From assembly GCF_008831285.2 (NCBI RefSeq), contig NC_045147.1:4302001-4366000 (forward strand): a stretch of 64,000 nt of DNA, read 5' to 3'. A program made the position numbers and the translations under genes. The notes below the pieces were generated by a model that saw only the letters and a program-made list of their open reading frames with translations, made no database searches and had not been told where the DNA came from. Shown in pieces: positions 1-12,669 of the stretch. This DNA is from Nymphaea colorata (lineage: Eukaryota > Streptophyta > Magnoliopsida > Nymphaeales > Nymphaeaceae). The first letter of the stretch is position 1. Every line of letters starts with the position of its first letter.

Positions 1-1011
1 ATATTTTATACATATTGTCCTTTGGAAGATATGTTCTTAAGGAATGAAGCAGTCCATAATGATCTGTCTCTTACTTTACGTCAATTCTTAATTTGGTTTG
101 CCTGTTTGGAATTCTTTTTTGGCCTATGAATGGACTAAGCATGATAGAGAGTTTTAGCTTTGGCTTAAACATGGAATATCGTCGGATCCTTGGCCTCCTG
201 ATAGTACCTATTACTGGTATATTCATCTTCTTACTATGAAGTTTGAGAACCATAGTATGGTGGGAGTTGCTTTGAACTGAAGTGCTAGTGACTTAGTTTG
301 GATTGAACTTTTGAGAGATGTGGAGGACCACATCCTTTCAGAATTCAAGCTGCTCTCAGGCTGTGTGCAAAGAATTAGTAACATCCATGACAGCATCGAC
401 ATATTTGCCAACAATATTAAATAGAAGAAATTACTTCAAAATGCTCTTGAAGGCAGGAATTAAATTTTGTCCACATTTCTTGACATGCTGAGCAGATCGA
501 CACAATTATTTGCTGCTGATATGGGCATTCACATGTAGATAGTAGATCAGATTTTGTTCTGATGCAAGGAGTCGTAGACTTTTCAGGTTTTTTGGTGGAA
601 TTTCGTTTAAGGATCTGAGTGATACTGTTCTATTCCATTTTTTAGTACTACATGTATTGAGTGCTTATTCTTGGTAGCACTATGGTATTGGTGATGGTTT
701 TGTATATGTGTACTGCTCAATTTTGTTATGAATAAAAGGTTAAGGGGACCTCCTTCCCTCATAGGTTTGCATCGGAATGATAATCCTTGTAGTGAAACAT
801 CAAACATAACAATGACAAACCACATGAACTTGACTCATGATCATGATTGCAATTAAAAATTTTAAATAAAAAAGTATGTGGATGTCTTCATTCTCCAGCT
901 TTTCACAACATACTATCTGATGCATTGCATTGGACTGTGTCTAGTTACAACTATCCGATGCAATCTATTGAATGATTATGGTTGGCCGAAACTTAAGAAG
1001 GTCATAGGATT
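1..1011. other. Intergenic, no recognised gene
   Basis: I find no convincing gene here. Short open frames exist on both strands, but none reads like a known family and all are broken by frequent stops. The + strand around 215-420 reads loosely like a decayed coding stretch, but I cannot assign it. Confidence 0.5.
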
Positions 1012-1132
<121 letters not shown>

Positions 1133-1354
1133 TCTACTGTTGATGTTGCAGTCGTAAAGATGGTGCCACCGCCAATGGTTTTGCAGGCGAATTGTCGCCT
1201 GCTGCCCTCTTTTGAAGGAAATAGTAGCACCCAACCGACCTGGAGTTTGAGCATGTTTTCCTACCCGAAAAGGTTTTCATTGCCTTTCTGTTAAAAGCAA
1301 GGCCTTCTTCGACATTAGAGGCAAAGGATTAGTTCCCGCATAAAATGTCCGCTC

Positions 1355-1362
1355 TATTTATT
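1355..1362 (+). promoter_or_regulatory. Possible TATA-like element of the EF-hand gene
   Basis: TATTTATT lies about 110 bp upstream of the chosen ATG (1472), at a plausible distance for a short 5' leader. It departs from the TATAAA consensus, and no transcript evidence is available, so this is a weak call. Confidence 0.3.
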
Positions 1363-1471
1363 GGCTCAATGGGACGTGGTCACCGTCGTAGCCCGCGTCA
1401 GCCGATACCCCAGCGAGACACCGGACGCTAATCGTCAGAGAGAGTGCGAGAGAAGAAGGCGAAGAAGAGAG

Positions 1472-1894
1472 ATGGGCGTGGTGGTGATAGACGGATCAAC
1501 GGTGCGGGACTTCGTGCAGGATGAAGCGGCGTTCACGAAGAGCGTGGACGAGGCGTTCGTGAAGCTCGACGTCAACGGCGACGGGGTTCTGTCCCGGGCG
1601 GAGCTGCGTAAAGCCTTCGAGTCGCTGCGGCTGATAGAGTCCCACTTCGGCATCGATGTTTCCACCACTCCCGAGGAGCTCACCTCCCTCTACAACTCCA
1701 TCTTCGACAAATTCGACACCGACCACAGCGGCACCGTCGATCACAAGGAGTTCCACGACGAGATGCGGCTCATTATGCTCGCGCTCGCCGATGGCCTCGG
1801 CAACTTCCCTATCCAGATGGCCATCGATGACTCCGACAGCCTCCTTCAGAAGGCTGTCGATCTCGAGACCTCCAAAACCACCTCTTCTCCATAG
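1472..1894 (+). CDS. Small EF-hand calcium-binding protein
   Basis: This intronless gene encodes 140 residues with two canonical EF-hand loops. Loop 1 is residues 33-44 (DVNGDGVLSRAE) and loop 2 is residues 82-93 (DTDHSGTVDHKE). Both keep Asp at position 1, Gly at 6 and Glu at 12, so both should bind calcium. The N-terminus (GVVVIDGSTVRDFVQDE) and the stretch ADGLGNFPIQM after loop 2 match a plant family of short two-EF-hand proteins of unknown specific target. There is no signal peptide or membrane segment, so it is probably cytosolic or nuclear. The frame is open upstream to 1361, but that extension is arginine-rich, low in complexity and reads like leader sequence. I therefore chose the ATG at 1472. 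GC content is far above that of the flanks. Family assignment is firm; biological role is not known. Confidence 0.9.
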   Translation: MGVVVIDGSTVRDFVQDEAAFTKSVDEAFVKLDVNGDGVLSRAELRKAFESLRLIESHFGIDVSTTPEELTSLYNSIFDKFDTDHSGTVDHKEFHDEMRLIMLALADGLGNFPIQMAIDDSDSLLQKAVDLETSKTTSSP

Positions 1895-3780
1895 ATATTA
1901 ACGTCTCAACGCTTTCCCAGACACCGGTTTGTTTTGCATTTCTGTTGTTGAAAACAGGGTAACCTCCTCCCCAAGTAATTTGGGGATTCCTCCTTTTTCT
2001 TTCGTTTGTTCGGAATATCTGCAGATGTTGCTTCTCTTGCTGTTTTCTGTTGCTCCTGACTGTCGATCAGGGTTAATTATTAAGTTTGTGGCTTGTTGTT
2101 GTTCTTCTTCTTAAATGGCTGATTTGGTGTCGGTTGTTTGCATCATAAATTGGTAGTCTTGTTAAATTGGGTGAAGGCTTTCCCTGACAAACTTGTATTT
2201 TACTTTCCATCAAGTTAGAAAACGAGTGTCTATTTAGATTGGGTGCAGGTTTTCTCTAGGAGCTTGTTTCAATTGTGGAGGGTTTGAGGACTCCAACCAC
2301 TGAGGAGGCCCTTGGCAGTAGAGAACTGGTGATGATCTCAAAATTTTTTGTGTCCTTCTGTGGGAATCACACTCTTCCCTGGGGTAAAGTTCTTTCTTAG
2401 AATAGGAATCATGGCAGCTTTTTGATAAGGTATATGCCAAGATTATGCGATCTGTTCTTGAGATGGTCGTTGAGAAGACTTGATTAAATGGATTATTGGC
2501 ACCCTTTGGGCTTTAAAATGAAGAAAATATTTCTTCCAAGAAATTTAGCAACCATCTATGGATAATTTCAAAATAATGATCTGTATGGGATTTTTTTCGG
2601 TTTTCTGATAGGCAGTCGAGAGGGATTTTTTGCTGTTGCCATGACCCCACCATATCTGTTCACTCCCTGATTGTATTATTGCTTCTGTTCGCTCCCCAAT
2701 TGACTTAGCAGACTGGCTTTTCTCTTTGCCAAAATTGCTTCCCCTTCGTCTACTCGTTGACGTGGTTGGCACATTGGCCCAGGCAACTTGAATAAGAAAA
2801 TAGGAAACGAACGTTCTCCTCTGTTCCCATCACCACTTTCATGAACATGTTCAAGCCACAACGTGAATAAGTGAAGGCTTTTGGTACTTATTCCAGCTCA
2901 AAACAGGGCCTTAATGCGAAAATTCAGTGCCCATTCCTATAACGTTCTTTGTTCTCAATAGATTGTGTAGGAATTACAGAGAATTCACGAGCCCTATAAT
3001 ATAATACATATGTATACATTAAATAATAAGAGTCGGTGCTTAGAGTTGCTCAAAAGCATCGCAAAATATCAAATAACAAGGAAAAGATATCCCAAACAAG
3101 GTGCCACTGACTTCCATTAAAATATGCGGACCGCCATTAAAAATTTAAACAGGTGGACGAGTAGAAAATACTTTTGATTGGTAAATAAAATACAGCCACA
3201 TGGTTCTGAGATAATTGACATGAACGAATGCCAAATTGGTTCTGCCTGCCATTTTTTACTCGTTCTAAGGCAAGGAAAAACAGGAACCCCACCAACCCAA
3301 CTGCAAGGATCACGAGGTGAAAACGAAAATAGGTGGTACCTCTCGTGATCAGTGAGTACTTGCTGTTCCCATGAGGGCTTACAAATCATAGGATCTTGTT
3401 TCATGGAAACCACAGAGGAAATTCAAGGTATCCATAATATTCTCCAATATTAGACGATATTCTGGTTTTAAGTATCCTACAACTTTCATGAAAATAATCA
3501 GCTAGTAATTCTTCTTACCCACTGTGGGTTTCCCCAAAAATATTGGTTTCTTGACGGTGCCGCTGCGGCTCTGAAGTGATTTAATCAACTAATTCCTTGA
3601 TGTGCTGGTGCTCCACAAAAAAAAAGAAAAAAAAAAAAAAGAAAACTATAAGTTGGAATGAAAAATTTAGTGGCGTAAGGTGTGGTTTCTATTAAGAGGG
3701 TTCCCGTCTTTGTGGGCTCTTAACCTACATAGAGTAAAGGCCTCTGTAGGAAGGCCATGGAGCAAGTAGACAAAGGGAGA
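1895..3780. other. 3' flank of EF-hand gene, then no gene seen
   Basis: The first 200-300 bp are T-rich and suit a 3' UTR. A short frame near 2255-2300 contains Cys-Phe-Asn-Cys-Gly, reminiscent of a zinc knuckle, but too little is left to name it. An A-rich run at 3617-3652 ends just before the LINE remnant and could be the tail of another retroelement. I see no intact gene. Confidence 0.5.
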
Positions 3781-5420
3781 GGTGGGACAGTTTATGAAGA
3801 TGAAGAGGGGCCTCCGGCAGGGAAACTCAATGTCGCCTGGTCTGTTTGCTATTATCATGGAAATTTTTTCAAGGTATCTTTGTGGGCAGGTATCTGAGAG
3901 ATGCAAAGGCTTCCGAAGGTGCCTAAAGGAGGTTATTTTCCTGCGATTCTTGGTTTTGCTTATGATATCCTGATTTTTTGTAGAGCTGAAAGAGATTCTG
4001 TAGAGGCCCTTATGGAAGTCCTCAAGCTATTCAAAGAGAGTGCAGGTTTGGAAGCTAGTTCTTCCAAGTCATCTACAATCCCTTTCAACGTGGCCCCTAA
4101 CAAGCTCCAAGAGATTGAATCTATTCCGAGATGACCAACCATGAGTCTTCCAATCAAATATTTAGGATTACCTATTTTCAGTGGGAGGTTGAAATCTAAC
4201 ATGTGCTCTGAGCTGATCTCCAAGGTAGATAAAAAGCTTGCTGGCTAGAAGTTTTCATATGTAGGCAGACTTCCTCCTAAAGAGCGTTCTCCTTCACGTG
4301 GTTCGATATTGGTGTAGCATATTTAGACTACCTCCAGATATCGTGAGTAAGGTCAATTTGATAATGTGTCTGTTATAGCGTGGAAGAAGATCTGTCAACC
4401 TAGTCTGGAAGGAGGGACTGGAACGATTAATGTGGCATATCTCAACAAGGCTGCTCTAGCCAGATTTGCTCTGCAAGTATGCTATCTTAACTCTAACTGG
4501 GCTAAGGTAATCAGAAGCAAGTATTTGACGTTTCATAGCTTGTGGACAAAATATTGCAAATCCTCTTCGTGGTTCTTTAATGGTGTGAGGTGGAGTTGGG
4601 GGAGTATTTCCAAACACACCCGATGGGCTGTAGGAACATCTGAAGCTAAGTTCTGGCAGGATAGATGAGCTGAAGTTTGTCTCCATCAGCAGCTATCTTC
4701 TCACGAGTTAATGATTTTTCAAACTAGCCTTCGTCTCTCTGTCGAGGATCTGCTCCAATCTGATTTAATACTTGACCCTGCATTCAAGTACTGTCTCGGA
4801 AGAGCAGGTGTCGAGCGCCCTTGTCTCTCAAGGGTTGAGGATGTTCTTCTGGGGAATATAGAGGCAAAAAATCTGAAACTAGTGGATGTTGATCATTAGA
4901 AAGAAACAAACAGTCGAAAATTGGATGAAGTGGGTCTGGCTCAAGGAATGCGTTCCAAGATCTAATTGGTTTGTCTTTGTCGCTTCCTATGGAGGACTCC
5001 CCACTCTTAATAGATTCAAAAAACGGGGTATGAGCATCGCCAACAGGTGTTTTATTTGTAGATGTGAGGAAGAAACAACGTCATCTATTATTTAAGTGCA
5101 AACTAGTTGCCAGCGTTTGGAAACTTGTATGCCATAAGTTTGGAAGAAAAGGAGTCATTCTAATTTCTTACAAGAGTTCAGGTTGTAGTTTTCTTGTAAG
5201 TTTAAATGCGACTGGTTAGGACTAAGCTGGAAAGTCACCTTTCATACTATCATTTGGTGTCTATGGAGCTCTCGAAATAAATTTCAATTTCAGGACATCA
5301 AGTTGAAGAGTAATGCTGAAGCGAATAGGATATGGAACATTTGTTTAGAGCAATATCTGACATTATTGAAAAATAAGCCTAAGCAATTACAGGCTTGCAA
5401 ACTATGTATCAAAACAGGTA
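3780..5420 (+). pseudogene. Degenerate LINE (L1-type) reverse transcriptase
   Basis: This is the C-terminal part of a plant LINE ORF2, spread over several frames. In order it shows: the RT block RGLRQGNSMSPGLFA (about 3805-3850); the catalytic block FAYDILIF (about 3955-3978), in which the first Asp of the usual FADD is Tyr (3961-3963); the block starting VIAWKKIC and continuing with EGGTG (about 4372-4425); SSWFFNG and later FWQDR (about 4561-4668); and a zf-RVT-like CFIC...E..TTS..HLLFKC zinc motif (about 5048-5110). The zinc motif needs a one-base frame change. A further match, IIWCLWSSRNKF, lies near 5250. Stops and frameshifts separate the blocks, and the endonuclease half is absent, so this is a dead 5'-truncated copy. 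Exact ends are not defined. Confidence 0.88.
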
Positions 5421-6282
5421 TTGTGTCAGGCTCATGGCCGGGTCTGCAGCTGAAGGTTGTGTGTATCCAACCAAGATCAAGCATCCCCAAGAGCGGGAAT
5501 TGGTGTTGGTGGGGTAACCAGTGGCAAATGGTCTACCCCTTCCCAAAAGTCAGGAGGTTTGGCCAATTTGAAGAAACTATGTGCTTGGAATCTATATTAA
5601 ACCAACTTCACCTGACACAGATGGAGCCAAATGAACTTCCTGCCAAGATTATTCTGATAGCTAACAGGAATGAGTTGCTTAAGTGGCTCAAAGCAGTGCT
5701 GGAGGGCAGGAAAGTTCTTCAGGACGAGTTTCCGACAGTTAAGAAATGGAGGCATTTACTTGAGGTTTAGTGAATTTACCCACCCACTGAGGTTGCTGCT
5801 AATTTGTTACCTGTTACTTAAGCAGGTTTTTCTTTCATATTCTTTGACTTGATTCTTGGAGTAATAATGGTAGGAGGCTAAACCTCCAGCAGTATGGTTT
5901 CAGAGTAGATAGAAGGATGTGGGCTTCCTCAATGAGACTGATAAGAATGATGTGATCCATGGTGAAAAATGGGAATACAAGAAAACCGTAGATTATGAGT
6001 CACTCATATGAAATCAATAACTATTGTTGGATCCATACCCAATGGAAATGCTCTTAATGAAGACAATTATGAGGCTCCTCATAACCTTCTCTCCAAGTTC
6101 ATGATGACAACTCTTCCCATTAACGTGACCCTTCTTCCCAAAGTAATGATGACTGCTATTCTCAAGATCCATCTCTTCCAAGTGCATCATTACACCTTAG
6201 CCTTCGTGCATAACGAAGGGTTTAGAATATCTAGATGCTGATAGTCAAGTATATACATAATTTGTACCTGAAGAAAGAATTC
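5421..6282. other. Unassigned; possible LINE tail
   Basis: A + strand frame stays open from the LINE remnant to 5770. Its last 120 residues, with a clustered LLKWLKAVLEGRK segment, match nothing I recognise. It may be decayed LINE RNase H or 3' sequence. From 5771 to 6282 I see no gene. Confidence 0.35.
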
Positions 6283-6730
6283 AATGAGATATGTTTGTGA
6301 TCATTCGTAATGTTAAGTAAAAGTGAATGTATGAATGCATTGATCCTACATGATTAGAAGGAAATCATTCATTCCTACCATGACATTTACTTAAAAGCAT
6401 TCTTACCACCACATGCACCCAAGTTTCTCATTTTTATTTATAAGATTGTCATAAATATTGTTAGGGAAAGAGAAAAATATTTGAAAATGGAATGAGGTTG
6501 TAAACTATCAAGCATGATTTCAATATTGGGTCATTACTTGATTTTTGGTCTTGGTGAAGTCAGCAAGTAGGAAGTTAAAACTTTAGAACTTGAAAGAAAA
6601 ATATTCAAAAGAATGAAAAAGAGAAAATACTTTAATCCGAGAGGAATAGAAAAAAAGAGGAAGAGAATAAGATTTTAAAATCACAAAATAAAAGATTTTT
6701 TTAAAAAGAAAGAGAGAGAGGTATGTCTGC

Positions 6731-6761
<31 letters not shown>

Positions 6762-8813
6762 TACACGTATATGAAAGTTTGTGAAAAGAACATATTAACT
6801 CAAGTGGAGAGGGAGAATAAGATTTTAGAAAAAGAGACTTTTAGAGAAAATGAGACTCTAGAGAGAGAAAGATTCTATAGAGGGAGATAAAGAGAGAGAG
6901 GGATACACATATATATATATATATATTCATATGTACGTATATGAGAATTTGTAAAAGAATGAAAGAGAGAAAGGAATACATGTACATATATTCATACGTA
7001 TGTGTATGAGAATTTGTAAAAGAATGTATTAAATCATAAAAAAAGAATGATAAAGAGAGATAGTCATGTGCACATATATGTATATAACTTGTATATAAGT
7101 ATATGTCTTCATGAGAGTTAAAATCAAGAAATGACTTGAAAATATCCGACTTCAATTTTTCTATGTAGAAAGGAAATGAACTTGGACTCATGCAAGAGCC
7201 TAGGCCAAGTATCCAAGGCCTCATTAAAGAGGGTTCCTGTTTTGAAAGTCTTTTGAAAACATGATTCCAAATATTTTTATATGTAAACATAAAAGCATTA
7301 TTATTTCATTTATTACAAGAGAATATATTTCTTCTACCATTGGGTTTGAAAGAAAATCAAACAATGTCACTAAACACTCATTGGGATCCCTAATCAGATT
7401 ATTAAAAGAGAAACTAAGCATGATAATTGCATGAAAATACATTTTAATGCGTACATTTTCGTGAAGGGTTTTCTCGGGTTGGAAAAATCACAACCTCAAA
7501 AAACAACATAATAATGACAAGATCCCAACTGCAACACTCATTCTTGTTGTGCATTTGCTCGTTGATTAAAAAAATTAATACATTATGCATAAGTAGCTCT
7601 CGACTCCCGATAAGAAGTCCTTAGAGCCTTCTTGCATGGCCATGGGGAAGTAGCAAGGGGAAACAAAAAATAAAAATAAGAAAAGGACTAATACCTCTAA
7701 TTTCTTCTTGTACTCTCTTGAAGAGTCAAAACTTGAAGAAGATAAAGAAGAAAAGAAAAAATACGTGGAAGGAGAGCTAAAGGGAAAACTCAAAGTCTTC
7801 AAGTAAGAAAGTACTAAAAGTTCCCAATGGATTAGCCCATGCTCAATGGAGAAGATTGTGGGGTATTTATAAAGAGTTTTGGAGCTAAGTTTTAAAGATT
7901 TTTTTTTTTTAATTTAACAAGATTTTCATGCGAATTGCAAGCATTTTTTGAATAATTTTTAAATTTTTTTCTTTTAAAATAGGCTTTGACTAAGAGGGAT
8001 TGGCCACTAGCCCTACAAACATCCCTTTGAGGTGTGGAGAGGGTCATTGCTCACCCAACAAGGCCAAAACCTCCCCCCAAGGAGCAGTTTTTAACCCAAA
8101 ATAAGTCCTGCGCGTGGTGCAGGCCCTGCCCCAATGCACGACGCTCGGCGTTGTTGTGCCGATTCTCGGTGCCGTTGCACTGATTCTTCACAAATGGGGT
8201 GGGGTGGGGTGGGGGGGGGGGGCAAATCACCCCCTTATTGTCTCGTCTATACCAATAAGGGGCGGATTTCACCTCCCTAGCCTTCTGGGGGTTGTTCAAA
8301 GAATAAAAATAACAAAAAAACGTAAAAATCATATTTTAAATATATATTTAATGGGGGTAAAAATGGTTTTTGTTGCATATAGAGCAAACTCAGTTTTGAA
8401 TGGTTTTGGAATCATTTTAGATCCGGATTGGGTTCAATTGGTGGCCGATGTGTTCTAATGAGTAGTCTAAGCTCAAAAACACAATTTTGTTGCGGGACGA
8501 GATATAAAACAAAGGGAAGGTTTGTGTGCATGTGTGCGGCGCTTGATAGCATCAAATTTTGTCATTTGGGTTTGAGAGATGGATTTTGAATTTGAATCTT
8601 GTGTTCGAATTTGAATCTGTGTTTGGACTCGTTCATGGGTCTGGAGATTCATTTTGGATCGAATGGTCATGAATTAGACTTAGGTAAGGATATGGAAGCT
8701 TGTTTTGCGTCTAGGGTGGGGCTTAAGGCCCATGAATTAAATCCAGATGAAATAATTGAAATTTGAGTGAAAATGAAATACTCCCATTTTTAAAAAAAAT
8801 TGGTGTGATAACA
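6283..8813 (-). repeat. Left LTR (3' LTR on minus strand), truncated
   Basis: It is clearly alignable to 12102-14442 along its length. Shared landmarks include the block around AAGTGAATGTATGAATG, the AT/AC microsatellite, the CCTTATTGTCTC block and the terminal TAACA. The homologue of right-LTR bases 11657-12100 is absent at its left edge. It carries a G-rich run near 8200-8222 that is much shorter in the other copy. Confidence 0.85.
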
Positions 8814-8929
8814 GATGTCCCTCATTGTTACTAAGCCAACATTTGTGGTGCTTAGTGGCAAAGATAAGCACCCTAAATTTTGATTAATGAAAATTTTGGC
8901 TAAAATGATTAAAATGTCAAAACTGTGCT

Positions 8930-9180
8930 TCAGGTTTAACCCTTTACCTAAATGGGTTGCTTGAGCTTAGATGTTGCAGGTTTAACCCCTTACGTGCAGG
9001 GGTTTGCCGAAATTGAATTCAAGTTTAACCACCCTAAATTGGTTGACATATATTGCAGGTTTAACCTCTTACCTGCGTGAGTTGCTCTTGGTTTGCATTG
9101 TAGGTTTAACCTCTTACCTGCATGGGTTGCTCTTGGTTTGTCTATAGTTTCAAGTATTACCTCTTGCCTAAGTGGGTTAC
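8930..9180. repeat. Short tandem repeat, units of about 50 bp
   Basis: At least four degenerate units contain GGTTTAACC followed by TTACCTGC and GGTTGCTC. They are spaced by roughly 45-65 bp and diverge in length. They sit in the core of the LARD-like element next to its polypurine tract. Confidence 0.75.
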
Positions 9181-9495
9181 TCGATAACAAGTAGCAATGC
9201 TAGGAAAGAGCCATCATCACCTCGAGTACCTTTGTTAAAGCTAGGAATAAGACCCTATTGCTCCTTCATTGGCTATGACAAGAAGACTTCTCATCACCTC
9301 GATTGCCTTATGGTGAAGTCTTTGTTTCCATTAAGGTTGGATTTTGAACTTGGTTAGTAAAATTCCACAAATTAACACTTGGGTTGAGCTTGCTTTGAAA
9401 AGCCCTTGGCCAAACGGCCAAGTTGCGCTTACTTCATAAGATTCCCTTGTCTAGTGACAAGGTTGAGCTAGCTTTAGAATGCATCGAATCTAAAG

Positions 9496-10013
9496 GCCAA
9501 GCTATGCTTGATTAAATATTTATCTTAGTAGTTGAGTTTATTTGATTGTGATATGACCATTTTCTTGATGGATAAGGATGATTGTGAAAGAAAAATATAT
9601 GCTACAAAATAATTTAGAAAATACCTCAAAATATTCATAATTTTAAAAAAATGCCCCAGTGTTAGCAATTATCATTATTGATAAGAGATAGGATCTGATT
9701 TAAAACAGAATGTGCCATCTACTGGGTAAAAGATAGATAGTTGATGTCTTGGGTTGGGACCGAGGCCAAATCACGCTTGATCAAATCTTTAGCTTAGCAG
9801 TTGAGTTGATTTGACTGGGATATGACTCATTTTTTTTATGGAGAAGAATGATTGTGAAAGAAAAGTATATGTTGCAAAAGCAATTTAGAAAATGCCTCAA
9901 AATATTCATAATAGAAAAATGCCCCAATGTTGGCAATTGCCATAACTGATAAGTGATAGGATATTATTCAAAATAGAATGTGCAATGTACTGGGTAAAAG
10001 ATAAATGGTTGAT
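9496..10013. repeat. Tandem direct duplication, about 250 bp per unit
   Basis: Units 9496-9745 and 9764-10013 share the same order of blocks: GGCCAA, CTTGATYAAAT, GAYTGTGAAAGAAAA, CTCAAAATATTCATAAT, ATGCCCCARTGTT and ACTGGGTAAAAGATA. They differ by scattered substitutions and small indels. Neither codes for protein. Confidence 0.85.
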
Positions 10014-11656
10014 ATCTAGGATTGATATAGGCGAAGAAAATAATGGAAAATGCCCTAATAAAAGAAAGCATGGACAAAATTATATGAAGAAAATTGATGT
10101 ATATATTTTTTGCTAATAAGAAAATTTGGGGGAGGGGGGGAGGTCACATCATGCATACGAGCTTACATATAAAAGAATTTTCGATTTTTCCTTAATGACA
10201 AGCGGGACAAAGCTTGTAGGAAAGAAATTTGTTATAAAAATATGATCGGTAGATGCTGATTCTCATAGCGATATATCAAGTTGATAGCATTTTGTTGGAA
10301 ACAGAGAAAATTATGAGCAATCTATTACTTGTGAACAATATTAATTTTTGAAATGATTAAATCTTAAGTAGAGTATAAATATATGAGTTTTGATTCAGGA
10401 AGATATAGACTCAATAGGAGTGAATGAATAAGTCAAACTCAAGTGTCCGACAATTGAAAATAGAATATACTCGAGTAAAGCAAAGATTGGTAATCAACTT
10501 GGATTAATTGATGACCTAATAAAATCATGGAAGTAGTAAAATAAAAAGAAAGACATACTATGGGTATTGAAGCTAGAAAAATATTTGACTAAATGTAAAT
10601 GAGGGAAAAAATAATGCATGACCTGAGTCAAGCAAAGTTGGTAATTGAGCCAATACAAAACTATCATGTTTAATAATAGAATGTTAAACAAATGAATAAA
10701 TGAGGGATTGACAAGGTATGATAAAATCTAGATTTTGAATCTTTTTTTTTTTAATGAAATGGACTTGCTGAGTGATAAAATTTGACAAATCAATGTCAAT
10801 TAGGTAATAAGATTAAAACACGAGTTTATGACATGGTCATGTTGTAGAGATGTTCGAATAAGGCATTGATTTAAATGAGGGAGATGAGATGTAAAATTAT
10901 TGAATTGATCAAGGAGTGCATGGAAGGTACGCATGCACTCATCATATAATGACAAGCATTTAACACTTTCTAAAGTCACATATATTTATCATGCATATAT
11001 TTGAAAAAGAGGCATAGGACCCTAGTTGAGTTTGGTTTGATCAATTATGATTATTCCATATAAGATATGCCAATATACCTTAGCCACAAGGCTTAGTACG
11101 TGCATAGACTCCTTCATTAAGCAACTAAGGGTATGGTTTACATACTTCTTCTTGGATACTTGTCGACATACCACAAGTTACCACTTATGGTACTAATGAT
11201 GGAGCTTTTTTGCTCAATGTATGGTCCAGTTGTAAGACTTAATCTTGTGCTACTGCCTAAGACCAAACCCTGCAGCATGATGACCGAGACAAATAGGTGT
11301 GTGAAGTTTTTGAAATATGAGTAAACATACAAAATCAGTTATTTCTAATACAATGTTGCCTAAGATGGTGCTTAAAAAAAGTAGAAGAGCAAGCATTGTT
11401 TTTAACCAAGCCTTAAATTGAAGAGGTTTGTATTTGATCCTAGATTTAGGTGAACACCATGATTGATCCTCCTCAATTAGTCTTATATGCAAGAAAGAAA
11501 ATACAATCACCAAGCAATGTAATTAAATACCGATGAGGTCAAGGCCAAAGAATGGAACATACTTTATCATCGGCAATATATAGGATGTTCAAGATTGTGT
11601 AAATGCATCAATGATAATCATAATCAAACGATGACGGGTCTCATCATAGTCGCCAT

Positions 11657-12600
11657 CTGTTCGCATCCCCAAAAATATTTAGCTTTTGGAGTGCTCCAGA
11701 AAAATAAGGTTTTATTTTAAAATGAGAGAAAAAGAGACTCACCCACCGGTACAATGATTGACCATTCCTGGCACCTTTACTGGGGGTAATCAATCCAAGG
11801 GCTATGTGTATTCTTAATGTATTTTGTTTTGACTTAAACATCTTTTCATTCTAAATGTAGTGTAGTTTTTGAAAAAATGTTAATAAGAAAGTTTGGAAGA
11901 ATCATTTGAGAGTATAAAACGCTTTGATTTGATAAATTTTAAATTGAAAAATCCTTACAAATATTGATTGGAAACATTTGAATATCACTTTTTGAAGTTA
12001 ATTTGGTGCTCTCTTAAGATTTTAAGTAGGTTTGAGATGTTACTCTAATTCGGTTACTACCTAACTAGAGTTCTATTTGATTTTGCTTAAGTTCTTTTAA
12101 AGATATGCTTGTGATTATTCGTGATGTTAAGTGAAAGTGAATGTATGAATGTATTGATCCTACATGATCAGAAGGGAATCATTCATTCATACCATGACAT
12201 TTATCTAAAAGCAATCTTACAACCACATACATCTAAGTTTTTCATTTTTATTTATAAGATTGTCATAAATATTGTTATGAAAAGAGAAAAATGTTTGAAA
12301 ATGAAATTTGGTTGTAGACCATCAAGCATGATTCTAATATTGGGTCATTATTTGATTTTTGGTTTTGGTGAAGTCAGTAAATGGAAAGTTGAAACCTTAG
12401 ATCTTGGGAGAAAAATATTCAAAAGAATGAAAAAGAGAAAATACTTTAATTCAAGAGGAATAGAGAAAAAGAGGGAGAGAAAGAGATTTTAAAATCACAA
12501 AATAAAATATTTTTTAAAAAAAAAAGAGAGAGAGAGGTATGTCTACATATACATACTTATATATATATACATATACATACTTATATATATATACATATAT

Positions 12601-12669
<69 letters not shown>

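Larger units (their letters stand above)
8814..11656 (-). other. Internal region of the LARD-like element, non-coding
   Basis: No retroviral domains are visible on either strand. Instead it holds minisatellite-like repeats (about 8930-9180) and a direct duplication of about 250 bp (9496-9745 and 9764-10013). From about 10020 to 11640 I see no gene or clear repeat structure. Confidence 0.6.

Noticed and set aside
8210-8222. Poly-G run as a possible quadruplex or assembly artefact
   Set aside because: It is a short homopolymer expansion within an LTR; nothing beyond length variation can be argued.
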